The notes under the pieces were generated by a model. That model worked only from the letters and a program-made list of their open reading frames with translations. It did not search any database and had not been told where the DNA came from. DNA of 54,027 nt, taken from Candidatus Bipolaricaulota bacterium. Lineage in GTDB: Bacteria > Bipolaricaulota > Bipolaricaulia > M55B111. Of this stretch, positions 24,148 through 32,214 are shown piece by piece. How positions within the stretch are numbered: the stretch's first letter is position 1; every line of letters starts with the position of its first letter. The DNA lies in contig JAGXKX010000001.1 of assembly GCA_018335015.1 (NCBI GenBank), positions 1 through 54,027 of the forward strand. The letters run 5' to 3'. A program made the position numbers and the translations under genes.

Positions 24148-25254
24148 TTAGAGTTTTTGTCTGTAGCTAATCGCTTTTTCGAGCACCAGCCCGGCTCCAA
24201 AACCTGTAGCTATATTCGTGAACAGCGAAACTATCCCCACCGTTAACGTGATATGCCATTTGTCGGTTTGACTCGCTGCCAGGCACAACTCGAGGCCGAT
24301 GAATACTAACAGCGCACCCAGTACAGACAGGGGAAAGAAGCTTAAAAAACCGGCCGAGCCGGCGATGAACGCTATTCCCAGGTAGACCGTTCCCAGGATC
24401 AGATTGGAACCGCCCGTTCGAGCACCGAACCTGTACTGCCCGGAAAGGCCCCCGGACCCGTGGCAGGCGGGAAAGCCTCCAAACAGGCTGGAAACTATAC
24501 ACATAACCCCCATTGATTGCGACAGCCTGTCAGGATCGACCTCCCTGTCAAGTAAGTCCTTGAATAACAGCGAAGTGGCCAGTATGGCATTACCGACGCT
24601 AAGAAAGAACTGCGGCAAAGCTCCAAGGGCGAGAGCTCTGGGAAAATCAGCCAGGTTCGGGAAATGGAACTCGGGTAGTTCCATAATAGCGATATCGGGC
24701 GCTCCGTGGAAGTAAACTCCGTAGACAACCCCCAACAGGAGAACGATGAAGGCGGAAAGATCCGGAGCAGAGTATTTTCTTTTCAGGAAGAGGAAGGCAA
24801 GCACGATCCCTATTCCGGCGGCGGACAGCCAAACTTTATCGGTTATGTATCCAAATGAGGTCCGCAAAAGGAGAAAACCGAGACCGAGCTGAACTCCACG
24901 AACCACGCTGACGGGGACGAATTCGTCAAGCCATTTCATAACCCCCACGGACCCAGTGGTCAGGAGGATAATGCCAAGCACAAGCCCTGCCGCTACAGCC
25001 TGTTCATAGGTTAGCGTCCCGGCAATTGTTAGCCCTGCGAGCGCTTTCATTGGTTCCACCGGCATCGGTAGCCGGTAAAATAGTCCGGACGCTATCTGGA
25101 AAACGGCGAAAAACAGAAGCAGGTGTGATAACCCCACTTCGGTAGTAATACCGATACCTATTAGTAGCGGGATCACAGTTATGGAATCCCCGAAAGCTCC
25201 GGAAAATTCCTCGAGGGTGAACCGAAAATTCTGCCTTGAAGATTGATCTTCCAT
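24148..25254 (-). CDS. MOT1-type molybdate/tungstate (sulfate-like) transporter
   Basis: About 368 residues with roughly 10 hydrophobic segments. The MOT1/SulP-like signatures are clear: FGDSITVIPLLIGIG in the first segment, PMPVEPMKALAG near residue 65, and PACHGSGGLSGQYRFGARTGGS near residue 265. Family members move molybdate and related oxyanions. The window also encodes a pterin-tungsten/molybdenum enzyme (47519-49357), so molybdate or tungstate uptake is plausible. ATG 25254 is preferred to the track's GTG 25266, which is part of the GTGGAG ribosome binding site. Confidence 0.88.
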   Translation of the reverse strand: MEDQSSRQNFRFTLEEFSGAFGDSITVIPLLIGIGITTEVGLSHLLLFFAVFQIASGLFYRLPMPVEPMKALAGLTIAGTLTYEQAVAAGLVLGIILLTTGSVGVMKWLDEFVPVSVVRGVQLGLGFLLLRTSFGYITDKVWLSAAGIGIVLAFLFLKRKYSAPDLSAFIVLLLGVVYGVYFHGAPDIAIMELPEFHFPNLADFPRALALGALPQFFLSVGNAILATSLLFKDLLDREVDPDRLSQSMGVMCIVSSLFGGFPACHGSGGLSGQYRFGARTGGSNLILGTVYLGIAFIAGSAGFLSFFPLSVLGALLVFIGLELCLAASQTDKWHITLTVGIVSLFTNIATGFGAGLVLEKAISYRQKL

Positions 25255-25270
25255 CAAGATCTCCACTTAT

Positions 25271-25395
25271 CTCAAATCTTTCACCATCTGATGAAGTTGT
25301 AACTTAATTTACAAAGGTTAAATTAATTTTTTCACTACTGGCTCTCTGCCCTTACCTGGTTGCCGGATTTTTCTCAGTTAATGATAAGTTTTCAG
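25271..25395 (+). repeat. Palindromic element copy F (truncated)
   Basis: The left end CTCAAATCTTTCACC matches the terminal repeat of copy C at 14 of 15 positions. TAACTTAATTTAC and then GGCTCTCTGCCCTTACCTGG and TTGCCGGATTTTT match copy D. The right arm and right end are missing, so no long hairpin can form. It lies between the stop codon of the ABC-2 permease and the start of the MOT1-type gene. Confidence 0.75.
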
Positions 25396-25406
25396 GTTTA
25401 CCGATC

Positions 25407-26147
25407 CTACAATCTCTTTGGAAGCGTCCTTTTGTGAACAAATACTGCAAGGAGCAAGGAAAAAATCGCAAATAGAGCCAGTATTCCGAGGTTCACCCAG
25501 AGTTGCCCGGTCCCTCCAAATGAAACCCGAACTAACTTTACGAAATATGTAAGAGGACTGAACCTGGAGATCAACCTTCCCCAGCCGGGCAGGTTGCCAG
25601 CAGGAATAAACACACCGCTCACGAATACTACCGGGAATTTTATCAATAAAGCCAGCATCATTACGTCAGAAGGGGTATCGGTTGGGAGTGCCGACATAAG
25701 GACTCCAATCGCGGAGAAACAAAAGCTGGCCATAACTATCCCCAGAGCGAGTGGAAAGAAATGAACCAAGTTCAGGTTCAGAATAGCCCCGATTATCGAA
25801 ATTGGAATCGTCGAAAGAACTGCACCCACGGCCATGGAGGCCAAAATATCGCCCATCAGCATTTCTGATACCGATATCGGCATGGAGACCAGTCTTTCCA
25901 GCGTTCTGGTTCTTGTTTCCATGGGGGCAATAACGGGACTTATTGAGGTCGCCGTAAACCAGATGGCCATTCCTCCGAGACCCGAAATAAGGGAAAGAGG
26001 GGGCATGTTTCGCCCAATTAGAAACGAAAAGAAAAAGAAGAAGGGAAGCAAAATTCCAAAGATCACTACGGGCCCTTTTCCGTAATAAACCCGTAAGTCC
26101 TTCCTGGCTATCGCGATCGATTTGCGCAGACTTGAGGGGTAATGCAT
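25407..26147 (-). CDS. ABC-2 type transporter permease
   Basis: 246 residues with about six hydrophobic segments and the ABC-2 pattern: an amphipathic N-terminus (IAIARKDLRVYYG), then ERLVSMPISVSEMLMGD near the middle and FVSGVFIPAGNLPGWGRLISRFSPLTY near the end. It forms an exporter with the ATPase 14 bp upstream. ATG preceded by GGGAGGAGAA. The substrate is unknown; regulation by the adjacent ArsR-type repressor suggests a drug, lipid or stress-related role. Confidence 0.9.
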   Translation of the reverse strand: MHYPSSLRKSIAIARKDLRVYYGKGPVVIFGILLPFFFFFSFLIGRNMPPLSLISGLGGMAIWFTATSISPVIAPMETRTRTLERLVSMPISVSEMLMGDILASMAVGAVLSTIPISIIGAILNLNLVHFFPLALGIVMASFCFSAIGVLMSALPTDTPSDVMMLALLIKFPVVFVSGVFIPAGNLPGWGRLISRFSPLTYFVKLVRVSFGGTGQLWVNLGILALFAIFSLLLAVFVHKRTLPKRL

Positions 26148-26161
26148 TTCTCCTCCCTAAA

Positions 26162-27088
26162 TTAGTTCTGGTTTTTAGTTAGGTGGGTAAAGGTCTCTTC
26201 CAGGCTGGGCCCAGTAGTGTTCAGCGAGAGGATTTCTCCCCCCTCATCCCGGGCAAAGTTGACGACCTCTTCTATTATCTTCCCCGGCTCCGGCCCGTAT
26301 AGCCGCCACTTATCCCCTTCCTTTTCTATTTCCTCCACGCCTTCAAGTACCCTCAAATCCTCCGGCTGAAAGTTTTTGGAGCTAAAACTGACTAACACGG
26401 ATTGGGTGCTTTTAATGGTTGTCTTAAGCCTTTCCGGAGAATCTATCGCAGCTATTTTGCCCCGATTGATTACGGCAACACGGTCACAGAGCCGGTCTGC
26501 TTCGGCGATATCGTGAGTCGTCAGAAAGATAGTTTTACCTTCCTCATTTAACTCTTTTATTCGGTCTTTGATAAGTCTCTGGCTTTCCACGTCCAATCCC
26601 GCCGTGGGTTCATCCAGAAATAGTATTCCGGGATCGTTTATCAAAGCCATTGCAAGAATCAATCGCTGCTTCATCCCCTTGCTAAAACCTTTTACTTTGG
26701 AGTCTGACCTGTCAAGCAATCCGAAAGCGGCAAGAAGGTCGTCCACCTTATTCCTTAATTGACTGCCTGGTACGCCGTAGATCTCTCCGGCGAGGTTCAT
26801 ATTTCCACGGGCAGTTAGGTCAAGGTAGGCATTTGCTTCCTCGGGCGCTATACCGATTTTTTCTTTTGCGGCAGTAGGGTTTTGAACCACGTCAATCCCT
26901 TCTATAGTGGCCGTTCCGGAGTTCGGCTTGATCACGCCAGTAATCATCCGCGTTGTCGTAGTTTTGCCGGCCCCATTGGGTCCCAAAAAGCCAAATATCT
27001 CACCTTCTTCCACCCGAAAGGACACTTCATCCACAGCACGAAGACCGTCAAATTCTTTTACCAGTTTCCTGGATTCTATCGCGCTCAA
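26162..27088 (-). CDS. ABC transporter ATP-binding protein (drug/multidrug-type exporter)
   Basis: 308 residues. Walker A is GPNGAGKTT near residue 36, the signature is the variant FSKGMKQR near 135, Walker B gives ILFLDEPTAGLD and the switch is TTHD. A C-terminal extension of about 90 residues matches the DrrA/CcmA-like subfamily (RLKTTIKSTQSVLVSF onwards). The start is TTG, 7 nt after GAGGG. It is the middle gene of regulator-ATPase-permease on the minus strand. Confidence 0.93.
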   Translation of the reverse strand: MSAIESRKLVKEFDGLRAVDEVSFRVEEGEIFGFLGPNGAGKTTTTRMITGVIKPNSGTATIEGIDVVQNPTAAKEKIGIAPEEANAYLDLTARGNMNLAGEIYGVPGSQLRNKVDDLLAAFGLLDRSDSKVKGFSKGMKQRLILAMALINDPGILFLDEPTAGLDVESQRLIKDRIKELNEEGKTIFLTTHDIAEADRLCDRVAVINRGKIAAIDSPERLKTTIKSTQSVLVSFSSKNFQPEDLRVLEGVEEIEKEGDKWRLYGPEPGKIIEEVVNFARDEGGEILSLNTTGPSLEETFTHLTKNQN

Positions 27089-27165
27089 AGCAATTCCCTC
27101 AATTACAGATGTAATTTCGATTCATCACTTTTTCCTTCAGGGATTCTTCTTCTCGTTTCATCTCT

Positions 27166-27495
27166 TCAATTGTCGCAGTCATCCTTTAACTCCCCCTTTA
27201 ATAGGTCTACAGTGATTTGTTCTACGGCTAATTCCCAGACTTTTTCTGGCGCCCCGCCACCCTCCTCCCTGTAATTTGCCATTTCTATAATACCCGCAGA
27301 ACTTAGTTCTGAAAGGTGATAATAGAGGTTCTGTTTGCCCGTGGAATGGCAGCCTTCACCCAGGTGATTTCTGATTTCCTTAGTTGGTTTATTGCCATCA
27401 GCCAATAAGCGGATGATCCTCCATCGCGTAGGGCAATGAAGGGCACGAGAGTACTCGTTAATCTCATCCAGGCTAATTTCTATCTTTTTGCTCAT
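27166..27495 (-). CDS. ArsR-like winged-helix transcriptional regulator
   Basis: About 109 residues from ATG 27495. The core is a winged HTH (SRALHCPTRWRIIRLLADG; QNLYYHLSELSSAGII). The track's start at 27570 would translate through a perfect 11-bp dyad and AT-rich promoter sequence, so the later ATG is preferred, though its ribosome binding site is weak (AGGG directly adjacent). It heads the exporter operon and probably represses it, with release by the exported compound or a stress signal. The HTH has no obvious metal-binding cysteine pair. Confidence 0.85.
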   Translation of the reverse strand: MSKKIEISLDEINEYSRALHCPTRWRIIRLLADGNKPTKEIRNHLGEGCHSTGKQNLYYHLSELSSAGIIEMANYREEGGGAPEKVWELAVEQITVDLLKGELKDDCDN

Positions 27496-27518
27496 CCCTA
27501 TATCTCGTTTGACTAAAG

Positions 27519-27541
27519 TATTATAGTAATTTACTATAATA
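27519..27541 (-). promoter_or_regulatory. Operator dyad of the ArsR-like regulator
   Basis: A perfect inverted repeat TATTATAGTAA-T-TTACTATAATA with 11-bp arms lies 24 bp upstream of the regulator start. The half-sites also contain TATAAT-like -10 sequences, so a bound dimer would block RNA polymerase and autoregulate the operon. Confidence 0.75.
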
Positions 27542-27986
27542 TTAACAAGGTAATAAGGTTTAAACCTCAACCCACTGCAGAGTGTATTGGAGCGATGATT
27601 GCGGTTCAGCGCAAGAAAAGGTTACTTTCTTACCGTGCTGAGATCTCTGGGGAATAGAAACGGGGGCATGTTAGCGAATAAACTTGACTGAAAACTGATG
27701 GTTGTTGGCGAAAGTGCTTTTCTAATACCTTTTTTACTTGTAAATCTTTTGGTCCACTTTTATGAGAGCATTTTCTACATCTCTACCTCGGTAGGGCTTC
27801 AATGGCTTCAACGCTTTCATCTGGTTGATCATTTCTGGTTAAACTTGTACCATCTTCGTGGCCGAAAGAGATACGATGGATTAGAAGAATTAATATCTGC
27901 ACCATTAGTCGAACCACCAATAAACAGGAAGGCATTTGTTTTTCCGGGGCAACAAACGCAATCTATGAACCCAAATAGATATTCAT
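27542..27986. other. Intergenic region upstream of tRNA-Arg
   Basis: About 445 bp without a supported gene. ORFs on both strands (27698-28072 plus, 27829-28110 minus) run through the tRNA and are shadows. A minus frame ending near 27789 reads HRISFGHEDGTSLTRNDQPD, then ESVEAIEALPR and a stop; its acidic composition hints at a gene remnant, but it has no start. Confidence 0.4.
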
Positions 27987-28063
27987 GCGCCCGTAGCTCA
28001 GTGGATGAGAGCGACGGATTGCGGATCCGTAGGTCGGGGGTTCGAATCCTCCCGGGCGCACCA
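27987..28063 (+). tRNA. tRNA-Arg (anticodon GCG)
   Basis: 77 nt. The acceptor stem GCGCCCG/CGGGCGC, discriminator A and encoded CCA are present. The D-arm is GCTCAGTGGATGAGAGC and the anticodon stem ACGGA/TCCGT has loop TTGCGGA, giving anticodon GCG (codon CGC). The T-arm GGGGGTTCGAATCCTCC follows. Most bacteria decode CGC with an ACG (inosine) tRNA, so a genomic GCG anticodon is uncommon. A Crp/Fnr regulator starts 13 nt downstream. Confidence 0.95.
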
Positions 28064-28075
28064 AAGATATAGAAG

Positions 28076-28708
28076 ATGACACCAGGCAGGCAGTACTCAA
28101 GTCTAGGCAAGTTATTCGACGACCTTGCTGAAAACGAAGGTGCTACGGTTAACTACGACCACGGGGAAACAATTTACAAGGAAGGTGAGCCGGACAATAA
28201 GGTCTACCGGATAAAATCTGGAGGGGTTTCTCAGTCCCAGAGGATACCGAACGGCAATTTGCTTACCTATCAAATACTTCTACCTGATGACATTTTCTCC
28301 ACTTATCATTTATCATCCAGCGTAGTAAACCAGCCCTGCACGGCGAAATCGCTGGTTGACTCCACGCTCCAGGAAGTCCTTCGAGATTCATTCAAAGAAC
28401 AACTATTAAATAATCCAGAGCTCGCACTCCAGGTAATGGACATGATATCGGACGAACTTCAGTCCAGAGACAGGACCCTCGAAAACCAAATATCAATGAC
28501 CGCCAAGGAAAGGATATACTCTATCTTAAACAAAGTTGCACCGCTCGGCGAAAAGAAGGGGGACCGGCGAATTATTAGGTTTCTAACCCGTAAGGAACTT
28601 GCCGAAATGGCTGGAATGACCGAAGAAACTGTAACGAGAAGTCTCGGAGAGCTCGAGAAAGAGGGGCTACTAAAGAAAAATCGTGGCGAAGTTGTTTTGC
28701 TTCCATAA
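28076..28708 (+). CDS. Crp/Fnr-family transcriptional regulator
   Basis: 210 residues. A cyclic-nucleotide-type sensor domain (about 20-110; ETIYKEGEPDNKVYRIKSG) is followed by a dimer helix and an FNR/CRP HTH (TRKELAEMAGMTEETVTRSL, about 172-191). The recognition helix pattern E-x-x-[ST]-R resembles that of Fnr, which favours TTGAT/TTGAC half-sites. Only one cysteine is present, so an Fnr-type oxygen-sensing cluster is excluded. It begins 13 nt after tRNA-Arg with only a weak AGAAG ribosome site, so it may be co-transcribed with the tRNA. Two matching palindromes occur in the window (4638 and 32172). Confidence 0.9.
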   Translation: MTPGRQYSSLGKLFDDLAENEGATVNYDHGETIYKEGEPDNKVYRIKSGGVSQSQRIPNGNLLTYQILLPDDIFSTYHLSSSVVNQPCTAKSLVDSTLQEVLRDSFKEQLLNNPELALQVMDMISDELQSRDRTLENQISMTAKERIYSILNKVAPLGEKKGDRRIIRFLTRKELAEMAGMTEETVTRSLGELEKEGLLKKNRGEVVLLP

Positions 28709-28770
28709 GCTATTATTTTCTTTATTCAAAAGAGAAGTTTAAGTACTCCGGTAAAAACCTCTCAGAAACT

Positions 28771-28818
28771 TTGACAGTCGCCCGAAAGTAGTATATTATA
28801 AAATTGGTTAACCAATTT
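28771..28818 (+). promoter_or_regulatory. Promoter plus GntR/FadR-type operator
   Basis: TTGACA and TATTAT are separated by 17 bp, a near-consensus promoter. Directly after the -10 lies the perfect 18-bp palindrome AAATTGGTTAACCAATTT, with a TGGT-TA-ACCA core like FadR-subfamily operators. It covers the expected transcription start 20 bp ahead of the GntR gene, so autorepression of the transporter operon is likely. Confidence 0.85.
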
Positions 28819-28837
28819 ACCGAATTGGGGTGGCTCG

Positions 28838-29560
28838 ATGGGGTTCGAAAAAGTAGAAGAAGAAAAAAAGGTATTCATAAAAGTCTCCGAGCAGATTCTC
28901 CGGTCTATAATAGAGGGTAATTACGAGATCGGGGATAGACTCCCCCCGGAACGAGAACTTTCCAAGCAAATGGGGGTCAGCAGGAATTCCATCCGCGAGG
29001 CTCTCGGAACGTTACAGGCGTTAAACATAGTTAGCTCTCACGCTGGATCGGGCACTTACATAGAAAATTTGCCGGACTCCAAAGAGTTAGAAGCTTTAAT
29101 CCTACCCGTTATCGAGGAAGGCGAAAACCCCACGGTGGTCTTTGAAGCGAGAAAGGTCTTCGAACCGGGCGTGATAGAACAGGCCATACATTCCCTTGAA
29201 GATAGGGATTTTGGTGTATTAAGGCAAATTCTAACCGACATGGAGAACCTGCTGGATTCGGGCAACTACGAAGAGGCCTACGAGGTAAACGCGAGATTCC
29301 ACCTGTATATTGCTAACGCGGTCGAAAACCCTATTGTAAGAAACAGCATGAGTAGCCTCTGGAAACAAACGCACAACGAACTTTTACGGGAGGCGGTCGC
29401 TAACTACTGGAAAGATAATAAAGAAAAAGCAAATGAACTCCACTGGCAGCTCCTGGACGCGATGGAAAGAAAGGACGTCAAGGCTTCAAAGAAAATAGTT
29501 CGTCAGCACTACGAGGGACCGAGAAAATTTTTTCTGAACAATTACGACGGAGACGAATAA
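28838..29560 (+). CDS. GntR-family regulator, FadR subfamily (FCD domain)
   Basis: 240 residues. The winged HTH spans about 15-80 (IIEGNYEIGDRLPPERELSKQ, SRNSIREALGTLQALNIV, SGTYI). The all-helical FCD ligand domain follows (about 95-215), with potential metal-binding histidines in NARFHLYIA and near the C-terminus. GGGGTGG before the ATG. First gene of the operon that continues with the quaternary-amine ABC transporter; a substrate-responsive repressor of that operon is the simplest reading. Its own operator is at 28801-28818. Confidence 0.92.
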   Translation: MGFEKVEEEKKVFIKVSEQILRSIIEGNYEIGDRLPPERELSKQMGVSRNSIREALGTLQALNIVSSHAGSGTYIENLPDSKELEALILPVIEEGENPTVVFEARKVFEPGVIEQAIHSLEDRDFGVLRQILTDMENLLDSGNYEEAYEVNARFHLYIANAVENPIVRNSMSSLWKQTHNELLREAVANYWKDNKEKANELHWQLLDAMERKDVKASKKIVRQHYEGPRKFFLNNYDGDE

Positions 29561-29615
29561 AGTGCTTTAGTTCAAACTGGGGATCAGTATTCAAAGATGT
29601 GTGTAGGGGGTGGAA

Positions 29616-30275
29616 ATGGAAGTTTGGCAGTATATTAACAGTCACTGGGTCACAATCGGTAGTTGGACGATGGATCACCTCTGGTTAATTCTCGTTTCTA
29701 ATTCTTTCGCAGTTTTCATCGGTGTTTCGCTTGGCATATTTATCTCCGGAAAAGGCAGGGAAGAAGTCGCGGACACGGTTCTTTACCTGGCGGGCATTAT
29801 GATGACCATCCCGAGTCTGGCCCTCTTCGGCCTGCTCATGCCTCTACTTTCAGCATTGAACCTACCTTCGCTCGGGTTCCTACCCGCCGTTATCGCTTTA
29901 ATACTGTACGGACAATTACCCATCCTGAGGAATACTTACACAGCGATCAGGGAGGTGGATCCTGCCATGATAGAAGCTGGAAGAGGAATGGGTATGACGT
30001 CCAGACAGATACTTCTTAAAATCAAACTTCCCCTGGCAGTTCCAGTTATAATGGCCGGTCTCCGAAACGCGGTCGTTATAAACATCGGCATAGCGACTAT
30101 TGCTGTCTTTATCGGTGCAAGGGGGCTAGGAGTACCAATCTTTCGAGGTCTAAGAACGTCCCGAACGGACATGATAATAACCGGGGCGGTTTTCGTTTCG
30201 GTGCTGGCTTTGTTGGTTGACGGTTTGTTGGCCCTGGCAGAGAGAAAATTTACACCAGAAGGGTTGAAAAAATGA
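29616..30275 (+). CDS. Osmoprotectant/betaine ABC transporter permease 1
   Basis: About 219 residues, 5-6 membrane segments, with the BPD-type EAA loop MIEAGRGMGMTSRQILLKIKLPLAVPVIMAGL. The family is OpuBB/OpuCB or YehW/YehY (quaternary amine uptake). ATG 29616 follows AGGGGGTGGAA; the track's GTG 29610 is inside that site. It overlaps the ATPase gene by 4 bp (ATGA). Gene order permease-ATPase-permease-binding protein matches OsmU/Yeh systems. Confidence 0.92.
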   Translation: MEVWQYINSHWVTIGSWTMDHLWLILVSNSFAVFIGVSLGIFISGKGREEVADTVLYLAGIMMTIPSLALFGLLMPLLSALNLPSLGFLPAVIALILYGQLPILRNTYTAIREVDPAMIEAGRGMGMTSRQILLKIKLPLAVPVIMAGLRNAVVINIGIATIAVFIGARGLGVPIFRGLRTSRTDMIITGAVFVSVLALLVDGLLALAERKFTPEGLKK

Positions 30276-31411
30276 TAAAACTAGAGAACGTAAAGAAAGT
30301 CTATCCGGACGGCACGGAAGCGGTAAAAGGCATAACCTTCGAAATAAATGAAGGGGAACTGTGTGTCCTGCTCGGTCCTTCGGGCTGCGGTAAGACCACG
30401 ACGATGAAGATGATCAATCGACTTATCCCGATCACCGAGGGCCACATCTATATCGACGGTACCGACAACCGGGAAATGGACGAGAACGAGCTAAGGCGCG
30501 AAATGGGTTACGCCATCCAGGAGATAGGCCTTTTCCCTCACATGACGGTCAGGGAGAACATAGCCACGGTGCCAACTCTGAAAAACTGGTCGGACGATGA
30601 AAAGGAAGAGAGGGCCAGAAACCTCCTTAACTTAATGGGAATGGACCCGGACGAATTCATCGACAAGTACCCTACTGAGCTTTCCGGCGGCCAGAGACAG
30701 CGAGTTGGGGTTGCCAGATCACTTGGAGCTGATCCCCCGATAATGCTCATGGACGAACCGTTCGGCGCGATTGACCCGATAACCAGAGACAGACTTCAGG
30801 ACGAATTTTTGAAGATTCAAAACGAGATACAGAAGACCATCGTCTTCGTCACCCACGACATCAACGAGGCAATAAAGATGGGCGACAAAGTGGCGCTACT
30901 CAAAGAGGGAGAGTTAATTCAATACTCCCAACCGGCGGAACTACTCGCGGCCCCCAAGAACAGGTTTGTCCGGGACTTCGTAGGAAGCGATAGGACCCTG
31001 AAGAGCCTTCGGTTAATGAAAGTCGATGAAGCCATGAAGGAATCACCAAGGGTTGTAAAAGAGGACCAGGATCTCGAATCCGTAGGCCAAATAATGAGGG
31101 AAGAAGGAGTCAATTACCTGATAGTCGTCGAGAACGGCAACAAGTTAAAGGGCTGGATCAACCGAGAAGACGTCGAGGAAGCAGGCCAGGGAAGGGTGGC
31201 CGACGCTATGGTTCGGGACACGGAAGCGGCAGAAACAGGGACGAGTCTGGCCAACGCCCTGACTGTAATGCTCGAACGCGATGTAGCGAACTTACCGGTA
31301 GTCGATGGTGACAACAATTTGAAGGGGCTGTTGACCTTCAACGACCTGCAGAGCTTAATCGGTGAAACATATACCGAAAGCGGTGGAAAACACCCTGAGG
31401 TATCAAAATGA
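30272..31411 (+). CDS. Osmoprotectant/betaine ABC transporter ATPase with tandem CBS domains
   Basis: 379 residues. Walker A is GPSGCGKTT at 35-43, the signature LSGGQRQR is near 140, Walker B is IMLMDEPFGAID and the switch is VTHD. Residues about 255-375 form two CBS domains; in OpuA these sense ionic strength or nucleotides and gate transport. Substrates of the family are glycine betaine, choline, carnitine and related compounds. It overlaps both flanking permease genes by 4 bp. Confidence 0.95.
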   Translation: MIKLENVKKVYPDGTEAVKGITFEINEGELCVLLGPSGCGKTTTMKMINRLIPITEGHIYIDGTDNREMDENELRREMGYAIQEIGLFPHMTVRENIATVPTLKNWSDDEKEERARNLLNLMGMDPDEFIDKYPTELSGGQRQRVGVARSLGADPPIMLMDEPFGAIDPITRDRLQDEFLKIQNEIQKTIVFVTHDINEAIKMGDKVALLKEGELIQYSQPAELLAAPKNRFVRDFVGSDRTLKSLRLMKVDEAMKESPRVVKEDQDLESVGQIMREEGVNYLIVVENGNKLKGWINREDVEEAGQGRVADAMVRDTEAAETGTSLANALTVMLERDVANLPVVDGDNNLKGLLTFNDLQSLIGETYTESGGKHPEVSK

Positions 31412-32124
31412 GACGAAGAATTGTTCTAGTAATTCTCCTGAGTATCTTCATAGGCGTGACAATATGGATTACGGAGATGGGAAGCCTGAAGTACATGGAA
31501 CCGAAAACTTACACCGATATAGGAAGACAGGCGTGGAACCACCTAAAGATGGTCGGTATAGCGGAGTTGCTCGCGATTGGCGTGGGAGTCCCCCTTGGGA
31601 TATTCGTGACCAGACCGGGGATGAAGAAGTTTGCCACCCCGATAGTCGGGACCGCGAATGTCGGGCAAACAATACCAAGCCTGGCAGTTATTGCCATAAT
31701 GGCGCCGATACTGGGTTACGGCTTTAACTCGGCGATAATCGCCTTGTTTGTTTACTCCCTCCTCCCCGTGCTTAGGAACTCTTACGCCGGGATAAACGAT
31801 ATCGATCCGGCAATAATCGAATCCGCCAAAGGCATGGGAATGTCCCGAACCCAAATCGCTTTGAGAATAGAATTACCCCTCGCCCGACCGGTGATAATGG
31901 CCGGTATAAGAACTTCAACCGTGATATGTGTAGGGACCGCCACTCTTGCGGTACTCGTCGGGGGAGAGGGTTTAGGAAAAATAATTCTAACTGGTCTCTA
32001 CACGCAGATTCCGCTACTGATAGTCCAGGGTGCTGCCCCGACTGCCGCTCTAGCGGTTATTCTTGATACTTTACTCGGTGGATTTGAGGCGGCAATGACA
32101 CCCAGAGGACTGAAGAAAGGATAA
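31408..32124 (+). CDS. Osmoprotectant/betaine ABC transporter permease 2
   Basis: 238 residues with an N-terminal membrane segment and about five more. The EAA loop is IIESAKGMGMSRTQIALRIELPLARPVIMAGI. It is homologous to permease 1 and probably forms the heterodimeric channel with it. ATG overlaps the ATPase stop; 90 bp separate it from the binding-protein gene. Confidence 0.93.
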   Translation: MRRRIVLVILLSIFIGVTIWITEMGSLKYMEPKTYTDIGRQAWNHLKMVGIAELLAIGVGVPLGIFVTRPGMKKFATPIVGTANVGQTIPSLAVIAIMAPILGYGFNSAIIALFVYSLLPVLRNSYAGINDIDPAIIESAKGMGMSRTQIALRIELPLARPVIMAGIRTSTVICVGTATLAVLVGGEGLGKIILTGLYTQIPLLIVQGAAPTAALAVILDTLLGGFEAAMTPRGLKKG

Positions 32125-32171
32125 ATCAAACTACTACAACGGGAGGTGACAGGGTTAGTTAAGAAAACATT

Positions 32172-32185
32172 TTGACCAAAGTCAA
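32172..32185 (+). promoter_or_regulatory. Candidate Crp/Fnr-family operator before the binding-protein gene
   Basis: TTGACCAAAGTCAA is a perfect palindrome with the TTGAY-N4-RTCAA shape. It lies 30 bp upstream of the binding-protein ATG within a 90-bp gap in the operon. It may give the binding protein an extra, separately controlled promoter. The Crp/Fnr gene at 28076 is 4 kb upstream. Confidence 0.4.
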
Positions 32186-32214
32186 TTCAACTCTCCAAAT
32201 AAGGGGGTTTTATT

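Noticed and set aside
27698-28110. ORFs on both strands across tRNA-Arg (124 and 93 residues)
   Set aside because: They are translations of the tRNA and its flank; the minus one contains the familiar tRNA-antisense peptide GRIRTPDLRIRN. Neither has a ribosome binding site or family match.
28076-28708. Oxygen-sensing Fnr
   Set aside because: The protein has a single cysteine, so it cannot hold the Fnr [4Fe-4S] cluster; only the general Crp/Fnr family call is kept.
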